From: Beijerinckiaceae bacterium | Lineage (GTDB): Bacteria; Pseudomonadota; Alphaproteobacteria; Rhizobiales; Beijerinckiaceae | Length of the DNA stretch: 12,904 nucleotides | Assembly: GCA_022702195.1 (NCBI GenBank) | Contig: JAKONB010000197.1 | Coordinates: forward strand, 1-12,904 | Direction: 5' to 3' | Shown: positions 4,953-12,420 of the stretch, piece by piece | Layout of the letters: every line of letters starts with the position of its first letter | How positions within the stretch are numbered: position 1 is the stretch's first letter | The notes under the pieces: generated by a model | Told to the model about the DNA's origin: nothing | Databases searched by the model: none | What the model saw: the letters and a program-made list of their open reading frames with translations, nothing else | Made by a program: the position numbers and the translations under genes

Positions 4953-6593
4953 ATGTCGGACACCGCAACCGCCGGGCTCATGCCGGCCCCTCCCGGACGG
5001 GGGACGGCCCGCCAGGGTCCGAAACTCGACCACGGCATCCACCCGTCCGGCCTCATCGCCTTCCTGCTCGTGCTGGTGGCGGGGCTCGGCTACGCCCTGT
5101 TCAGCCTGATCCACGACATGAACGCGGTGGGCGAATCACCCCTGGCCATCGGCGCCTTCGCGCTGCTCGCCCTGGCGCTGCTGATCGCCCTGGCCTTCGA
5201 GTTCGTGAACGGCTTCCACGACACCGCCAACGCGGTGGCCACGGTGATTTACACCCATTCGATGCCGCCCCTGGTGGCGGTGATCTGGTCGGGCACCTTC
5301 AACTTCCTCGGGGTGATGCTGTCCTCGGGGGCGGTGGCCTACGCCATCGTGACGCTGCTGCCGGTGGAACTGATCCTCCAGGTCGGGTCCTCGGCCGGCT
5401 ACGCGATGATCTTCGCGCTGCTGATCGCCGCGATCCTGTGGAATCTCGGCACCTGGGCGCTCGGCCTGCCGAATTCCTCCTCGCACGCGCTGATCGGCTC
5501 GGTGATCGGCGTCGGCCTCGCCAACCAGCTCATGGCCTCGGGGGCCGAGGGCACCTCGGGCGTGGAATGGGCGCAGGCCTTCAAGGTGCTCCAGGGCCTG
5601 CTGCTCTCGCCGGTCCTCGGCTTCGTCCTGGCGGCGATCCTGTTGCTGGCCATGAAGGCGGTGGTGAAGCGCAAGGACCTCTACGAGGCGCCCGTCGGCG
5701 AGGCGCCGCCCCCGCTCTGGATCCGCGGCCTGCTGATCCTCACCTGCACCCTGGTGTCGTTCTTCCACGGCGGCAATGACGGGCAGAAGGGCATGGGCCT
5801 GATCATGCTCATCCTGATCGGCGCCGCCCCCACCGCCTACGCCCTCAACCGCACCATGTCGGACGAGACCACGCCGGCCTTCGTGCAGCAATCGCAAGCG
5901 GCGAGCGGCGTTTTCGCCGCCCACGCCGCCGGGGCGCCCCTGCCCGCGCCGGCCGAGGCGCGCGGGACCGTGGCGGCGGCCCTGCGCACCAAGGACCTCG
6001 ACCGGCCGCCGGTCTTCGCGGCGCTCGCCAGCCTCTCGAACGACATCGCCGCCTCGGTGCAGAAGCACGGCGCGATCCGGCAGGTGCCGGCCGCGGCGAC
6101 GCCGAACCTGCGCAACGACATGTACCTCGCCTCCGACGCCGTCCGGCTGCTGCCCGGCGCCGGTGCGACCCTCTCGCCCGACGAGGCCAAGACCCTGAAG
6201 GCCTATTCCGGCCTGCTCAACGACGGCACCCGCTACATTCCGACCTGGGTGAAGGTCGCCGTCGCCCTGGCCCTGGGCCTCGGCACCATGGTCGGCTGGA
6301 AGCGCATCGTGGTGACGGTGGGCGAGAAGATCGGCAAGACCCACCTCACCTACGCCCAGGGCGCCTCGGCCGAGATGGTGGCCGCCGGCACCATCGGGCT
6401 CGCCGAACTCTACGGCCTGCCGGTCTCCACCACCCACATCCTGTCCTCGGGCGTCGCTGGTACCATGGCAGCCAACGGCTCCGGCCTCCAGGCCGCCACC
6501 GTGCGCAACATGGCGCTGGCCTGGGTGCTCACCCTGCCGGCGGCCATCACCCTGGCGGCCGGGCTGTTCTTCGTCCTGCGCCACGTCTTCTGA
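4953..6593 (+). CDS. pit: Inorganic phosphate transporter, Pit family
   Basis: An inner-membrane, low-affinity (metal-)phosphate:H+ symporter. The 546-residue start at 4953 (MSDTATAGLM) is chosen for GAGG 8 bases upstream; the frame opens earlier but without support. The hydrophilic N-terminus (1-30) is followed by TM segments and the duplicated Pit signatures. First half: GFHDTANAVAT (87-97) and LPNSSSHALIGSVIG (172-186). Second half: SFFHGGNDGQKGMG (269-282) and LPVSTTHILSSGVAGTM (489-505). Between about 300 and 428 lies a long Ala-rich soluble loop with no membrane segment, which accounts for the length being above the ~420 of short Pit proteins and close to or above E. coli PitA (~500). 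No pap/UPF0111 regulator (the frequent Pit partner) adjoins it. A GC hairpin follows the stop. Family assignment is firm; phosphate versus another oxyanion follows from family knowledge. Confidence 0.94.
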   Translation: MSDTATAGLMPAPPGRGTARQGPKLDHGIHPSGLIAFLLVLVAGLGYALFSLIHDMNAVGESPLAIGAFALLALALLIALAFEFVNGFHDTANAVATVIYTHSMPPLVAVIWSGTFNFLGVMLSSGAVAYAIVTLLPVELILQVGSSAGYAMIFALLIAAILWNLGTWALGLPNSSSHALIGSVIGVGLANQLMASGAEGTSGVEWAQAFKVLQGLLLSPVLGFVLAAILLLAMKAVVKRKDLYEAPVGEAPPPLWIRGLLILTCTLVSFFHGGNDGQKGMGLIMLILIGAAPTAYALNRTMSDETTPAFVQQSQAASGVFAAHAAGAPLPAPAEARGTVAAALRTKDLDRPPVFAALASLSNDIAASVQKHGAIRQVPAAATPNLRNDMYLASDAVRLLPGAGATLSPDEAKTLKAYSGLLNDGTRYIPTWVKVAVALALGLGTMVGWKRIVVTVGEKIGKTHLTYAQGASAEMVAAGTIGLAELYGLPVSTTHILSSGVAGTMAANGSGLQAATVRNMALAWVLTLPAAITLAAGLFFVLRHVF

Positions 6594-6601
6594 CCGGTGG
6601 G

Positions 6602-6622
6602 GCCGGGGGGCGCGGCCCCGGC
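6602..6622 (+). terminator. GC-rich hairpin after the phosphate transporter
   Basis: GCCGGGG (6602-6608) pairs with CCCCGGC (6616-6622), beginning 8 bases past the pit stop. Only GTGTTG follows, not a T-run, so this is at best a weak intrinsic terminator. Confidence 0.4.
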
Positions 6623-6636
6623 GTGTTGAGATCGAC

Positions 6637-6667
6637 AATGCCGGGGTGTACGCCACATTCCGGCATT
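6637..6667. repeat. Inverted repeat AATGCCGG/CCGGCATT between pit and the epimerase gene
   Basis: Perfect 8-base arms at 6637-6644 and 6660-6667 enclose 15 bases. This is the first of two dyads in the 217-bp gap. Its role (leader hairpin, operator or dispersed repeat) cannot be decided from the window. Confidence 0.35.
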
Positions 6668-6693
6668 CGCCGTTCCTCAGAGGGTTTCCGCTT

Positions 6694-6774
6694 GATCGCT
6701 TCGGTCGGCACAGTCGCAACGGACCCCCTCCCCGTCCGGGAGAGGCGACCCGCGCTCGCAGGACCGAACCGATC
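6694..6774. repeat. Long-range inverted repeat upstream of the epimerase gene
   Basis: GATCGCTTCGGTC (6694-6706) matches the reverse complement of GACCGAACCGATC (6762-6774) at 12 of 13 positions. The spacer of about 55 bases holds its own CTCCC...GGGAG hairpin near 6728-6742, whose CCCCCTCCCC stretch resembles the left end of the element at 1076. The repeat lies 37-117 bases before the epimerase ATG. It may be another small palindromic element or a structured leader. Confidence 0.4.
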
Positions 6775-6810
6775 AGCCGGAGACGGCCTCGAACCCTGGC
6801 CGGAGGCCCG

Positions 6811-7821
6811 ATGCGCGTCCTCGTGACCGGTACCGCCGGCTTCATCGGCTACCATCTCGCCGGCCGCCTCCTGGCGGCGGGGCACGCGGTCACGGGCTTC
6901 GACGGCTTCAGCGACTATTACGACGTGGCGCTCAAGCACGCCCGGCATGCGGAGCTCGCCCCGCATGCGGGCTTCACCGCCGTCGCGGCGCGGCTCGAAA
7001 CCCCCGGCGCCCTGATGCGGGCGATGGAGCAGGCCCGGCCCGACGTGGTGGTGCACCTCGCCGCTCAGGCGGGCGTGCGCTACAGCCTGGAGAACCCGGC
7101 CGCCTACGTGGAGGCCAACCTCGTGGGCACCGCCAACCTGATCGAGGCGGTGCGGGCGCATCCGGTGCGCCACCTCCTGTTCGCCTCCACCAGCTCGGCC
7201 TATGGCGGCAACGCCGCGATGCCGTTCCGCGAGACCGACCGGGCGGTGACGCCGCTCACCCTCTACGCCGCCTCGAAGCTGGCCGGCGAGGCGATGGCCC
7301 ATTCCTACAGTCACCTGTTCGGCATCCCCACCACGGCGTTCCGGTTCTTCACGGTCTACGGCCCGTGGGGGCGCCCCGACATGGCCCTGTTCCTGTTCAC
7401 GCGAAAGATCCTGGCCGGCGAGCCGATCGAGGTGTTCGCCGGGGGCGAGGCGGTGCGGGACTTCACCTATGTGGACGACCTCGTCGCCGCGATCCACGGG
7501 CTGATCGACCGGCCCCCGCCCCTGCCCGGCTCCGGCGGCCCGGTGAGCGCGCACGACACCCTGAGTCCGGTGGCGCCCTATCGCCTCGTCAATATCGGCG
7601 GCGGCCGGCCGGTGCGCCTCGCCGCGATGATCGACGAGCTGGAGCGCGCGCTGGGCCGGGTCGCCACCCGCATCCTCAAGCCGCTGCCCCCCGGCGACGT
7701 GCCGCACACCCATGCGAGCACCGCCCTGCTGCACGACCTGCTCGGCCGCGTGCCGGAAACGCCGCTGTCGCAGGGCATCCCGGCCTTCGTCGCCTGGTAC
7801 CGGGAGTATTACGGGGTGTGA
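6811..7821 (+). CDS. NAD-dependent epimerase of the UDP-glucuronate 4-epimerase type (extended SDR)
   Basis: Predicted to interconvert UDP-glucuronate and UDP-galacturonate in the cytoplasm, supplying acidic sugars for exopolysaccharide, LPS or capsule. The 336 residues match the family length, and GGAGG lies 4 bases before the ATG. Visible: the Rossmann motif GTAGFIG (7-13), acidic D31 at the end of strand 2 (NAD preference), HLAAQAGVRYSL, STSSAYGGN (127-134), the catalytic YxxxK at Y152/K156, and RFFTVYGPWGRPDMALFLFT (178-197), which is nearly diagnostic for UDP-GlcA epimerases. RDFTYVDD (216-223) and NIGGGRPV follow. Close alternatives are UDP-glucose 4-epimerase or another nucleotide-sugar epimerase; GPWGRPDMA favours GlcA. 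No glycosyltransferase or export gene adjoins it, so the polysaccharide is unknown. It is convergent with the LuxR regulator, with 13 bases between the stops. Confidence 0.88.
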   Translation: MRVLVTGTAGFIGYHLAGRLLAAGHAVTGFDGFSDYYDVALKHARHAELAPHAGFTAVAARLETPGALMRAMEQARPDVVVHLAAQAGVRYSLENPAAYVEANLVGTANLIEAVRAHPVRHLLFASTSSAYGGNAAMPFRETDRAVTPLTLYAASKLAGEAMAHSYSHLFGIPTTAFRFFTVYGPWGRPDMALFLFTRKILAGEPIEVFAGGEAVRDFTYVDDLVAAIHGLIDRPPPLPGSGGPVSAHDTLSPVAPYRLVNIGGGRPVRLAAMIDELERALGRVATRILKPLPPGDVPHTHASTALLHDLLGRVPETPLSQGIPAFVAWYREYYGV

Positions 7822-7834
7822 CCATCGCCCCGGA

Positions 7835-8746
7835 TCAATCGAGATCCTGCAGGTGGCGCGCGGCGATGATCGAGGCGGCGGTGCGGTTCTCGACGCCGAG
7901 CTTGGCGTAGATGCCCTCCAGGTGCTTGGTCACCGTGCGGGGGCTCAGGCCGAGGATCTCGCCGATGTCGCGGCTCGACTTGCCGCGCGACAGCCAAAGC
8001 AGCACCTCGGCCTCGCGGCCGGTGACGGGCAGGCGCTCGCGCAGGCGCTCCACCCCGCTGGCGGTGCCGTCGCGGGCGAGCCGCAGCAGGATCTCGTCCC
8101 CGGTCCCGCCGATGAAGCCGAAGGAATAGGCGTTGCCGTCCCGGTCGGACAGGGGAAGCGGCGCCGCGCCCGACCCGGCGAGACAGGCTCGCAGCCAGGC
8201 CAGACCGGGGGACGGCAGGCAGAGGGCGCCCCCCGGTTCGGAGCCGAAGCCGGCCAGCAGCCGCGCCGCCTGCGGCGTGCACCACAGGACGGCCCCGGTC
8301 CGGTCCACCGCGAACAGGGTCCGGCCGGTGGTGTCGAGGGCGGCGCGCGCGCTCTGCGCAGCCCGGGCGCTGGCCAGATGCACCCGGATGCGGGCCAGGA
8401 TCTCGTCCGGGGCGATGGGCTTGGTGACGTAGTCGACGCCGCCGGCCTCGAGCCCCTTCACGATGTGCTCGGTCTCCGACAGGCCGGTCATGAAGATCAC
8501 CGGCACATGGGCGAGGTGCCGCTTGCCCTTGAGGCGGCGGCAGGTCTCGAACCCGTCCATGCCGGGCATCATCGCGTCGAGCAGGATCACGTCGGGGGTG
8601 ATCTCGTCCACCAGCGCCAGGGCGAGGTCGCCCGCCACGGCCACCAGCACGGTGGCGCCGGAGCGCTCGATCGCCTCGGTGAGGAAGCTCAGGGTCTCGG
8701 GGGAATCGTCCACCACCAGGACGACGTCGCGATGGGTCTCACGCAT
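7835..8746 (-). CDS. REC-(PAS-like)-LuxR response regulator, partner of the permease-kinase
   Basis: A DNA-binding response regulator of 303 residues. The start at 8746 gives MRETHRDVVLVVDDSP and the standard receiver N-terminus; longer in-frame starts (to 8911) would run inside the kinase gene and encode unrelated Arg/Pro-rich sequence. The receiver (about 7-125) has D13/D14, the phospho-acceptor D57 in LLDAMMPGMDG, T87 and K109. Residues 135-235 look like a PAS-type fold (LFAVDRTGAVLWCTPQA... PLSDRDGNAYSFGFIG), unusual between a receiver and an output domain. The LuxR/GerE helix-turn-helix is at 240-290 (LTGRE-like VTGREAEVL, then SPRTVTKHLEGIYAKLGV). Its ATG overlaps the kinase stop (ATGCGTGA, 8 bases), so the two are translationally coupled and almost certainly cognate. 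Targets are likely to include the divergent urtA-like operon (inference). Confidence 0.9.
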   Translation of the reverse strand: MRETHRDVVLVVDDSPETLSFLTEAIERSGATVLVAVAGDLALALVDEITPDVILLDAMMPGMDGFETCRRLKGKRHLAHVPVIFMTGLSETEHIVKGLEAGGVDYVTKPIAPDEILARIRVHLASARAAQSARAALDTTGRTLFAVDRTGAVLWCTPQAARLLAGFGSEPGGALCLPSPGLAWLRACLAGSGAAPLPLSDRDGNAYSFGFIGGTGDEILLRLARDGTASGVERLRERLPVTGREAEVLLWLSRGKSSRDIGEILGLSPRTVTKHLEGIYAKLGVENRTAASIIAARHLQDLD

Positions 8747-11700
8747 CCGGGGCGGCCTCCGGCCCGTCCTCCGCCAGCATCCCGGCGAGCAGAGCCATGG
8801 CGCGCCGCAGGTCGTAGGCGGCGACGAGCCCGCGCATCCGCGCCACGAAGGCGGCGGGCGCCGGCTCGGCCGCCTCCATCCGGGCGAGCGCCGCCTCCAG
8901 GCCGCGGACATGGCCGATCCGGCTGAGGCGCAGCAACTCGGCGACGTCCTCGCGGCGCGGACGCACCGTGTCGGTTTGGGGCGCCGACGGGGGCGCGGCC
9001 TCCGGCGCGGGGCGGTCGAGGCCGAGCAGGCGGGTCACGAGGTCGAGGAACTCGCGCAGGTCGAAGGGCTTGGCGATCATCGCGTCGTGTGGGGCATCGT
9101 CGCCCCGCACCGGCGAGATCTCGTGGACGTTGGCCGACATCATCGCGATCCGGGCGGTGTGGCCGGCCTCGCGCAGGGACCGGGCCAGGGTCCAGCCGCT
9201 CATGCCCGGCATGGCGATGTCGAGCAGGAACAGGTCCGGCGCCTGCTCGCCCGCGAGCGCCAGGCAGGCCGGGCCGTCGGCCGCCTCCCGCACCACGAGG
9301 CCGAGGGGTTCGAGGATGTCGCGCATCAGCCCGCGATGGGCGGCGTCGTCATCGGCCACCAGGATGGTCCGGCGGGCGCTGGCATAGACCGGACCGGGCG
9401 CGGTCGCCGCCGGGCGGACGGGTTGCGGCCGGGCCACCGAGGCCAGCATCAGCCGCAGGCGGAAGCAGGTGCCGCGCCCGACCTCGCTCTCCACGGTGAT
9501 CTCGCCGCCCATCACCTGGGTGAGGAGATGCGCGATGGTGAGCCCGAGGCCGGTGCCCGGCATGGCGCGGGCCGCCGCCATCGAGCCGCGCTCGAACGGC
9601 TCGAAGATGCGCTGGAGATCGGCGGCGGGGATGCCGAGCCCGGTATCGCGGATCGTGAACGTCGCCACCTGGCTCCGATAGGTCAGGTCGAGGGCGACGT
9701 GGCCCGTGGGCGTGAACTTGATGGCGTTCGACAGGAGATTGAGCAGGATCTGGCGCAGGCGCTTCTCGTCGGTGGCCACCACCGCCGGGAGGTTGTCCGG
9801 CCGGGTGAAGCGGAAATCGAGGGCGGCACCCTGCGCCTGCAACCGGATCATGTCGTCGATCTGGTCGAGGAAATCGCCGAGCCGGACCTCGTTGCGGTGG
9901 ATCTGGAGGCGGCCGGCCTCCATCCGCGAGATGTCGAGCAGGCCGTCGATCAGCCCGGACAGGTGCTGGGCCGAGCGCCGGATCACCCGGATCCCGTTCT
10001 GGCGCGGGGCCGGGATGCTCGGATCGCCCTCGAGCAGCTGCGCGTAGCCGAGCACCGCGTTGAGCGGCGTGCGCAATTCGTGGCTGATGCCGACCACGTA
10101 GCGGCTCTTCGCGAGATTGGCGGCCTCCGCGATCTCCTTGGCCTGCTGCAGCTTGGCGTCGGTGATCCGGTGGGCGGCGATCTCCGCCTGATACAGCCCG
10201 GTCTGCCGGGCGGTTTCCTCCAGGGCGACGTGGCGGCTCTCCTGGGCCAGCACGAACAGCCACGCGACGATGCCGAGAATCACGATGAGGATCAGGAACA
10301 CGCTGGTGAGGGCAGCCGCCAGCATCTCCCGGTGCTCGGGATGGTCGGCGGTGGCCCCCGCATGGACGATGCCGAGGATCAGGCCGATCGCCGCCACCAG
10401 GGTGAGCATCAGGGCGAGGTAGCGCCCAAGCGGCGCCCCGATCCACACCGCGATCCGGGCCGGCAGGAAGCGGGCGAGCGCGCTCTGAGCCTGGGCCTCC
10501 AGGCGCCCGTGCGGCTTGCACAGGTCGCCGCAGCGGGCATCGAGGGAGCAGCAGAGCGAGCAGATCGGGCCGGCATAGGCCGGGCAATGGGCCATGTCCT
10601 CTGGCTCGAACGGGTGCTCGCAGACCCGGCAGGTGATGGCGGAGGCCCCGTGCCAGTCGCTGCGCGGGGTGCGGGCGAGGTAGTAGCGTCCCCCCGTGCC
10701 CCAGGCGATGGCGGGGGCGGCCGCGAAGGCGACGGCCAGCGCCAGCAGCGGCCCGAACGTGGTCAGGCCCAGGCCGAACCAGCCCGCATGGGCGGAAAAG
10801 CCCGCGATCATCGCCAGCGCCATCGCCCCGGTGCCCACCGGGTTGATGGCGTAGAGATGCGCGCGCTTGAACTCGATGCCGGGCGGCGACAGGCCGAGCG
10901 GCTTGTTGACGGCGAGATCCGCCGCCAGCGCCCCGACCCAGGCCGAGACCACCACCGCGTAGAGGGGGAGCGTGCTGGCGATGGTCTTGTCGATGCCGAG
11001 TTCCATCAGCAGCAGGGCGATGGCGACGTTGAACACCAGCCAGACCACCCGCCCCGGATGGCTGTGGGTCAATCGCGAGAAGAAGTTCGACCAGGCGATG
11101 GAGCCCGCATAGGCGTTGGTGACGTTGATCTTGAGCTGCGACACCACCACGAACAGGGTCATCAGGGCGACGGCGCCGGCGCCGGGGCCGACCACGTAGC
11201 CGAAGGCCACCGTGTACATCCGCGTCGGCTCGGCGGCGTTCTCGGCCGGAACCCCGTGCCGCAGGGCGAGCACGGTGAGGAACGAACCGAGCCCGATCTT
11301 GAGCGCGCCGGGCAGGATCCAGCCGGCCCCGGCGCCCAGCACCGCCGCCCACCAGCGCCCGGCCCGGGCGGGCTGCCGCTCCGGCACGAAGCGCAGGAAG
11401 TCCACCTGCTCGCCCACCTGCGCCAGCAGGGCCAGCAGGATGCCGGTGGCGAGCCCGAACTGCGCCAGGTCGAAGCCGCCCACGCCACCGGCGCCCGAAT
11501 AGCCGAGCCATTCCGCGAGGGGCGCCGCGCCGCTCCAGGCGATGCAGGCCACGGGCAGCAGGTTGAGGCCGATCCAGACCGGCTGGGTCCAAATCTGGAA
11601 CCGGCTGATCAGGGCGATGCCGTAGACCACGAGGGGAATCACCGCCACCGCGCAGACCAGGTAGCCGATGGCGGGCGGCAGGCCGAAGCCGAGCTGCAGG

Positions 11701-12119
11701 GCCAGCGCCATGATCGCCGCCTCGATGGCGAAGAACAGGAAGGTGAAGCTGGCGTAGATCAGCGAGGTGACCGTCGAGCCGATATAGCCGAAGCCGGCCC
11801 CCCGGGTGAGGAGATCGATGTCGACGCCGAATCGGGCGGCGTAGGTGCTGATCGGTGCGGCGGTGGCGAAGATGATTCCCGTGACCACGAGGAGCGCCGC
11901 CAGGGTGTTGGTGAAGCCCACCGCCAGGACGAGGGTGCCGCCGATCGCCTCCAGCGCCAGGAACGAGAGCGAGCCGAGCGCCGTCTGCGCCACGCGAAAG
12001 CCCGACCAGCGCCGCGCCGACTTCGCCGTGAAGCGCAGGGCGTAGTCCTCGAGCGTCTCGTCGGCGACGAAGCGGTTGTAATCGCGCCGGATCGGCAGGA
12101 TGCGCTGGTGTTCGATCAT
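8739..12119 (-). CDS. NCS1 permease-like hybrid sensor histidine kinase/response regulator
   Basis: A membrane sensor kinase of 1126 residues from the start MIEHQRILPI. About residues 12-480 form an NCS1 (cytosine/purine/allantoin permease) domain with the family-like N-terminus DYNRFVADETLEDYALRF and about 12 hydrophobic segments. Residues 497-537 form a Cys/His-rich module (C497, C500, H511, C512, C520, C523, C524, C530, C534, H537). Two further membrane spans (556-586, 600-626) and a coiled coil (627-672) follow. The kinase has HisKA with H680 in ISHELRTPLNAVLGY, then the ATPase with N794/N798, DTGLGI (825-830) and GTGLGL (855-860). The receiver (917-1033) has D923/D924, D967, S995 and K1017. 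A helical tail (1036-1126) of unknown type ends it. Kinase and receiver residues are intact. The ligand is unknown; urea, amides or purines are suggested by the fold and by the UrtA neighbour. The alternative start at 12143 adds 8 residues; neither start has a strong Shine-Dalgarno. Confidence 0.92.
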   Translation of the reverse strand: MIEHQRILPIRRDYNRFVADETLEDYALRFTAKSARRWSGFRVAQTALGSLSFLALEAIGGTLVLAVGFTNTLAALLVVTGIIFATAAPISTYAARFGVDIDLLTRGAGFGYIGSTVTSLIYASFTFLFFAIEAAIMALALQLGFGLPPAIGYLVCAVAVIPLVVYGIALISRFQIWTQPVWIGLNLLPVACIAWSGAAPLAEWLGYSGAGGVGGFDLAQFGLATGILLALLAQVGEQVDFLRFVPERQPARAGRWWAAVLGAGAGWILPGALKIGLGSFLTVLALRHGVPAENAAEPTRMYTVAFGYVVGPGAGAVALMTLFVVVSQLKINVTNAYAGSIAWSNFFSRLTHSHPGRVVWLVFNVAIALLLMELGIDKTIASTLPLYAVVVSAWVGALAADLAVNKPLGLSPPGIEFKRAHLYAINPVGTGAMALAMIAGFSAHAGWFGLGLTTFGPLLALAVAFAAAPAIAWGTGGRYYLARTPRSDWHGASAITCRVCEHPFEPEDMAHCPAYAGPICSLCCSLDARCGDLCKPHGRLEAQAQSALARFLPARIAVWIGAPLGRYLALMLTLVAAIGLILGIVHAGATADHPEHREMLAAALTSVFLILIVILGIVAWLFVLAQESRHVALEETARQTGLYQAEIAAHRITDAKLQQAKEIAEAANLAKSRYVVGISHELRTPLNAVLGYAQLLEGDPSIPAPRQNGIRVIRRSAQHLSGLIDGLLDISRMEAGRLQIHRNEVRLGDFLDQIDDMIRLQAQGAALDFRFTRPDNLPAVVATDEKRLRQILLNLLSNAIKFTPTGHVALDLTYRSQVATFTIRDTGLGIPAADLQRIFEPFERGSMAAARAMPGTGLGLTIAHLLTQVMGGEITVESEVGRGTCFRLRLMLASVARPQPVRPAATAPGPVYASARRTILVADDDAAHRGLMRDILEPLGLVVREAADGPACLALAGEQAPDLFLLDIAMPGMSGWTLARSLREAGHTARIAMMSANVHEISPVRGDDAPHDAMIAKPFDLREFLDLVTRLLGLDRPAPEAAPPSAPQTDTVRPRREDVAELLRLSRIGHVRGLEAALARMEAAEPAPAAFVARMRGLVAAYDLRRAMALLAGMLAEDGPEAAPDA

Positions 12120-12217
12120 GGTGTCCGGCGCGAGGGGTACCATGCGGGGCGCCGGCCGCGCGGTCCTTCGACGGGATACACAGGCAAATCCGCCGCGGGC
12201 GACGGCGCCTGCGCGCT

Positions 12218-12232
12218 CACGCAAGGAGCGTG
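12218..12232. promoter_or_regulatory. Dyad CACGC-AAGGA-GCGTG, candidate operator
   Basis: Perfect 5-base arms around AAGGA. It shares the ACGC-AA...GCGT design with the dyad at 12315-12330, and both lie in the region shared by the kinase and the urtA-like gene. A dimeric LuxR-type regulator such as the one at 7835-8746 would bind sites of this kind. The assignment is inferred from position and recurrence. Confidence 0.3.
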
Positions 12233-12314
12233 CCCGTTCCCCCGCGCCGACGCAAGCCGGCCGGGACCCTGGAATGACGGGGGCCAAAATGCGCCGCCGG
12301 GCCGGCCGCCTCCC

Positions 12315-12330
12315 TACGCAAAACAGCGTA
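12315..12330. promoter_or_regulatory. Dyad TACGC-AAAACA-GCGTA, candidate operator
   Basis: Perfect 5-base arms around AAAACA, about 90 bases before the urtA-like ATG. It is related to the dyad at 12218-12232 but has one more spacer base. The overlapping GTATAG could also belong to a promoter -10 element. Confidence 0.3.
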
Positions 12331-12356
12331 TAGGCCGCACCGCACAACGCGGCCTA
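12331..12356. promoter_or_regulatory. Inverted repeat TAGGCCGC-N10-GCGGCCTA upstream of the urtA-like gene
   Basis: Perfect 8-base arms (12331-12338 and 12349-12356) separated by one helical turn of 10 bases, abutting the previous dyad. It is centred about 77 bases before the ATG. It fits either an activator/repressor site or a leader hairpin; no T-run follows, so termination is unlikely. Confidence 0.4.
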
Positions 12357-12420
12357 GCCTGCGCTCGTCGATCCGCGGCCATCCGGTGCGCCGCGACGCG
12401 GGACAGGGGTTCAGGGCACG

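Larger units (their letters stand above)
12120..12420. other. 301-bp divergent control region between the permease-kinase and the urtA-like gene
   Basis: No gene is supported here. Open frames that extend the kinase N-terminus towards 12347 translate to Arg/Ala/Pro-rich sequence unlike the family. The region must hold both promoters. It contains two related dyads (12218-12232 and 12315-12330), a third half-site ACGCAAG at 12250-12256, and a separate inverted repeat at 12331-12356. No sigma54 -24/-12 box (TGGC-N8-TTGC) or clear NtrC site was found by eye, which argues weakly against direct sigma54 control. Confidence 0.6.

Noticed and set aside
8747..8911. N-terminal extension of the LuxR regulator into the kinase gene
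   Set aside because: Encodes Arg/Pro/Trp-rich sequence opposite to the receiver fold's normal short N-terminus. The ATG at 8746 overlaps the kinase stop as expected for coupling.
9349..11592. A 747-codon minus-strand open frame inside the permease-kinase
   Set aside because: It is a frame-shifted shadow, Arg/Pro/Gly-rich, while the kinase frame shows every permease, kinase and receiver motif.
12120..12347. N-terminal extension of the permease-kinase to 12347
   Set aside because: The added residues are Arg/Ala-rich with no family similarity and no ribosome-binding site. They would occupy the divergent control region; the family-like N-terminus begins just after MIEHQRILPI.
12120..12420. Sigma54/NtrC control of the urtA-like gene
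   Set aside because: Expected for nitrogen uptake, but no TGGC-N8-TTGC box or NtrC dyad was found by eye.
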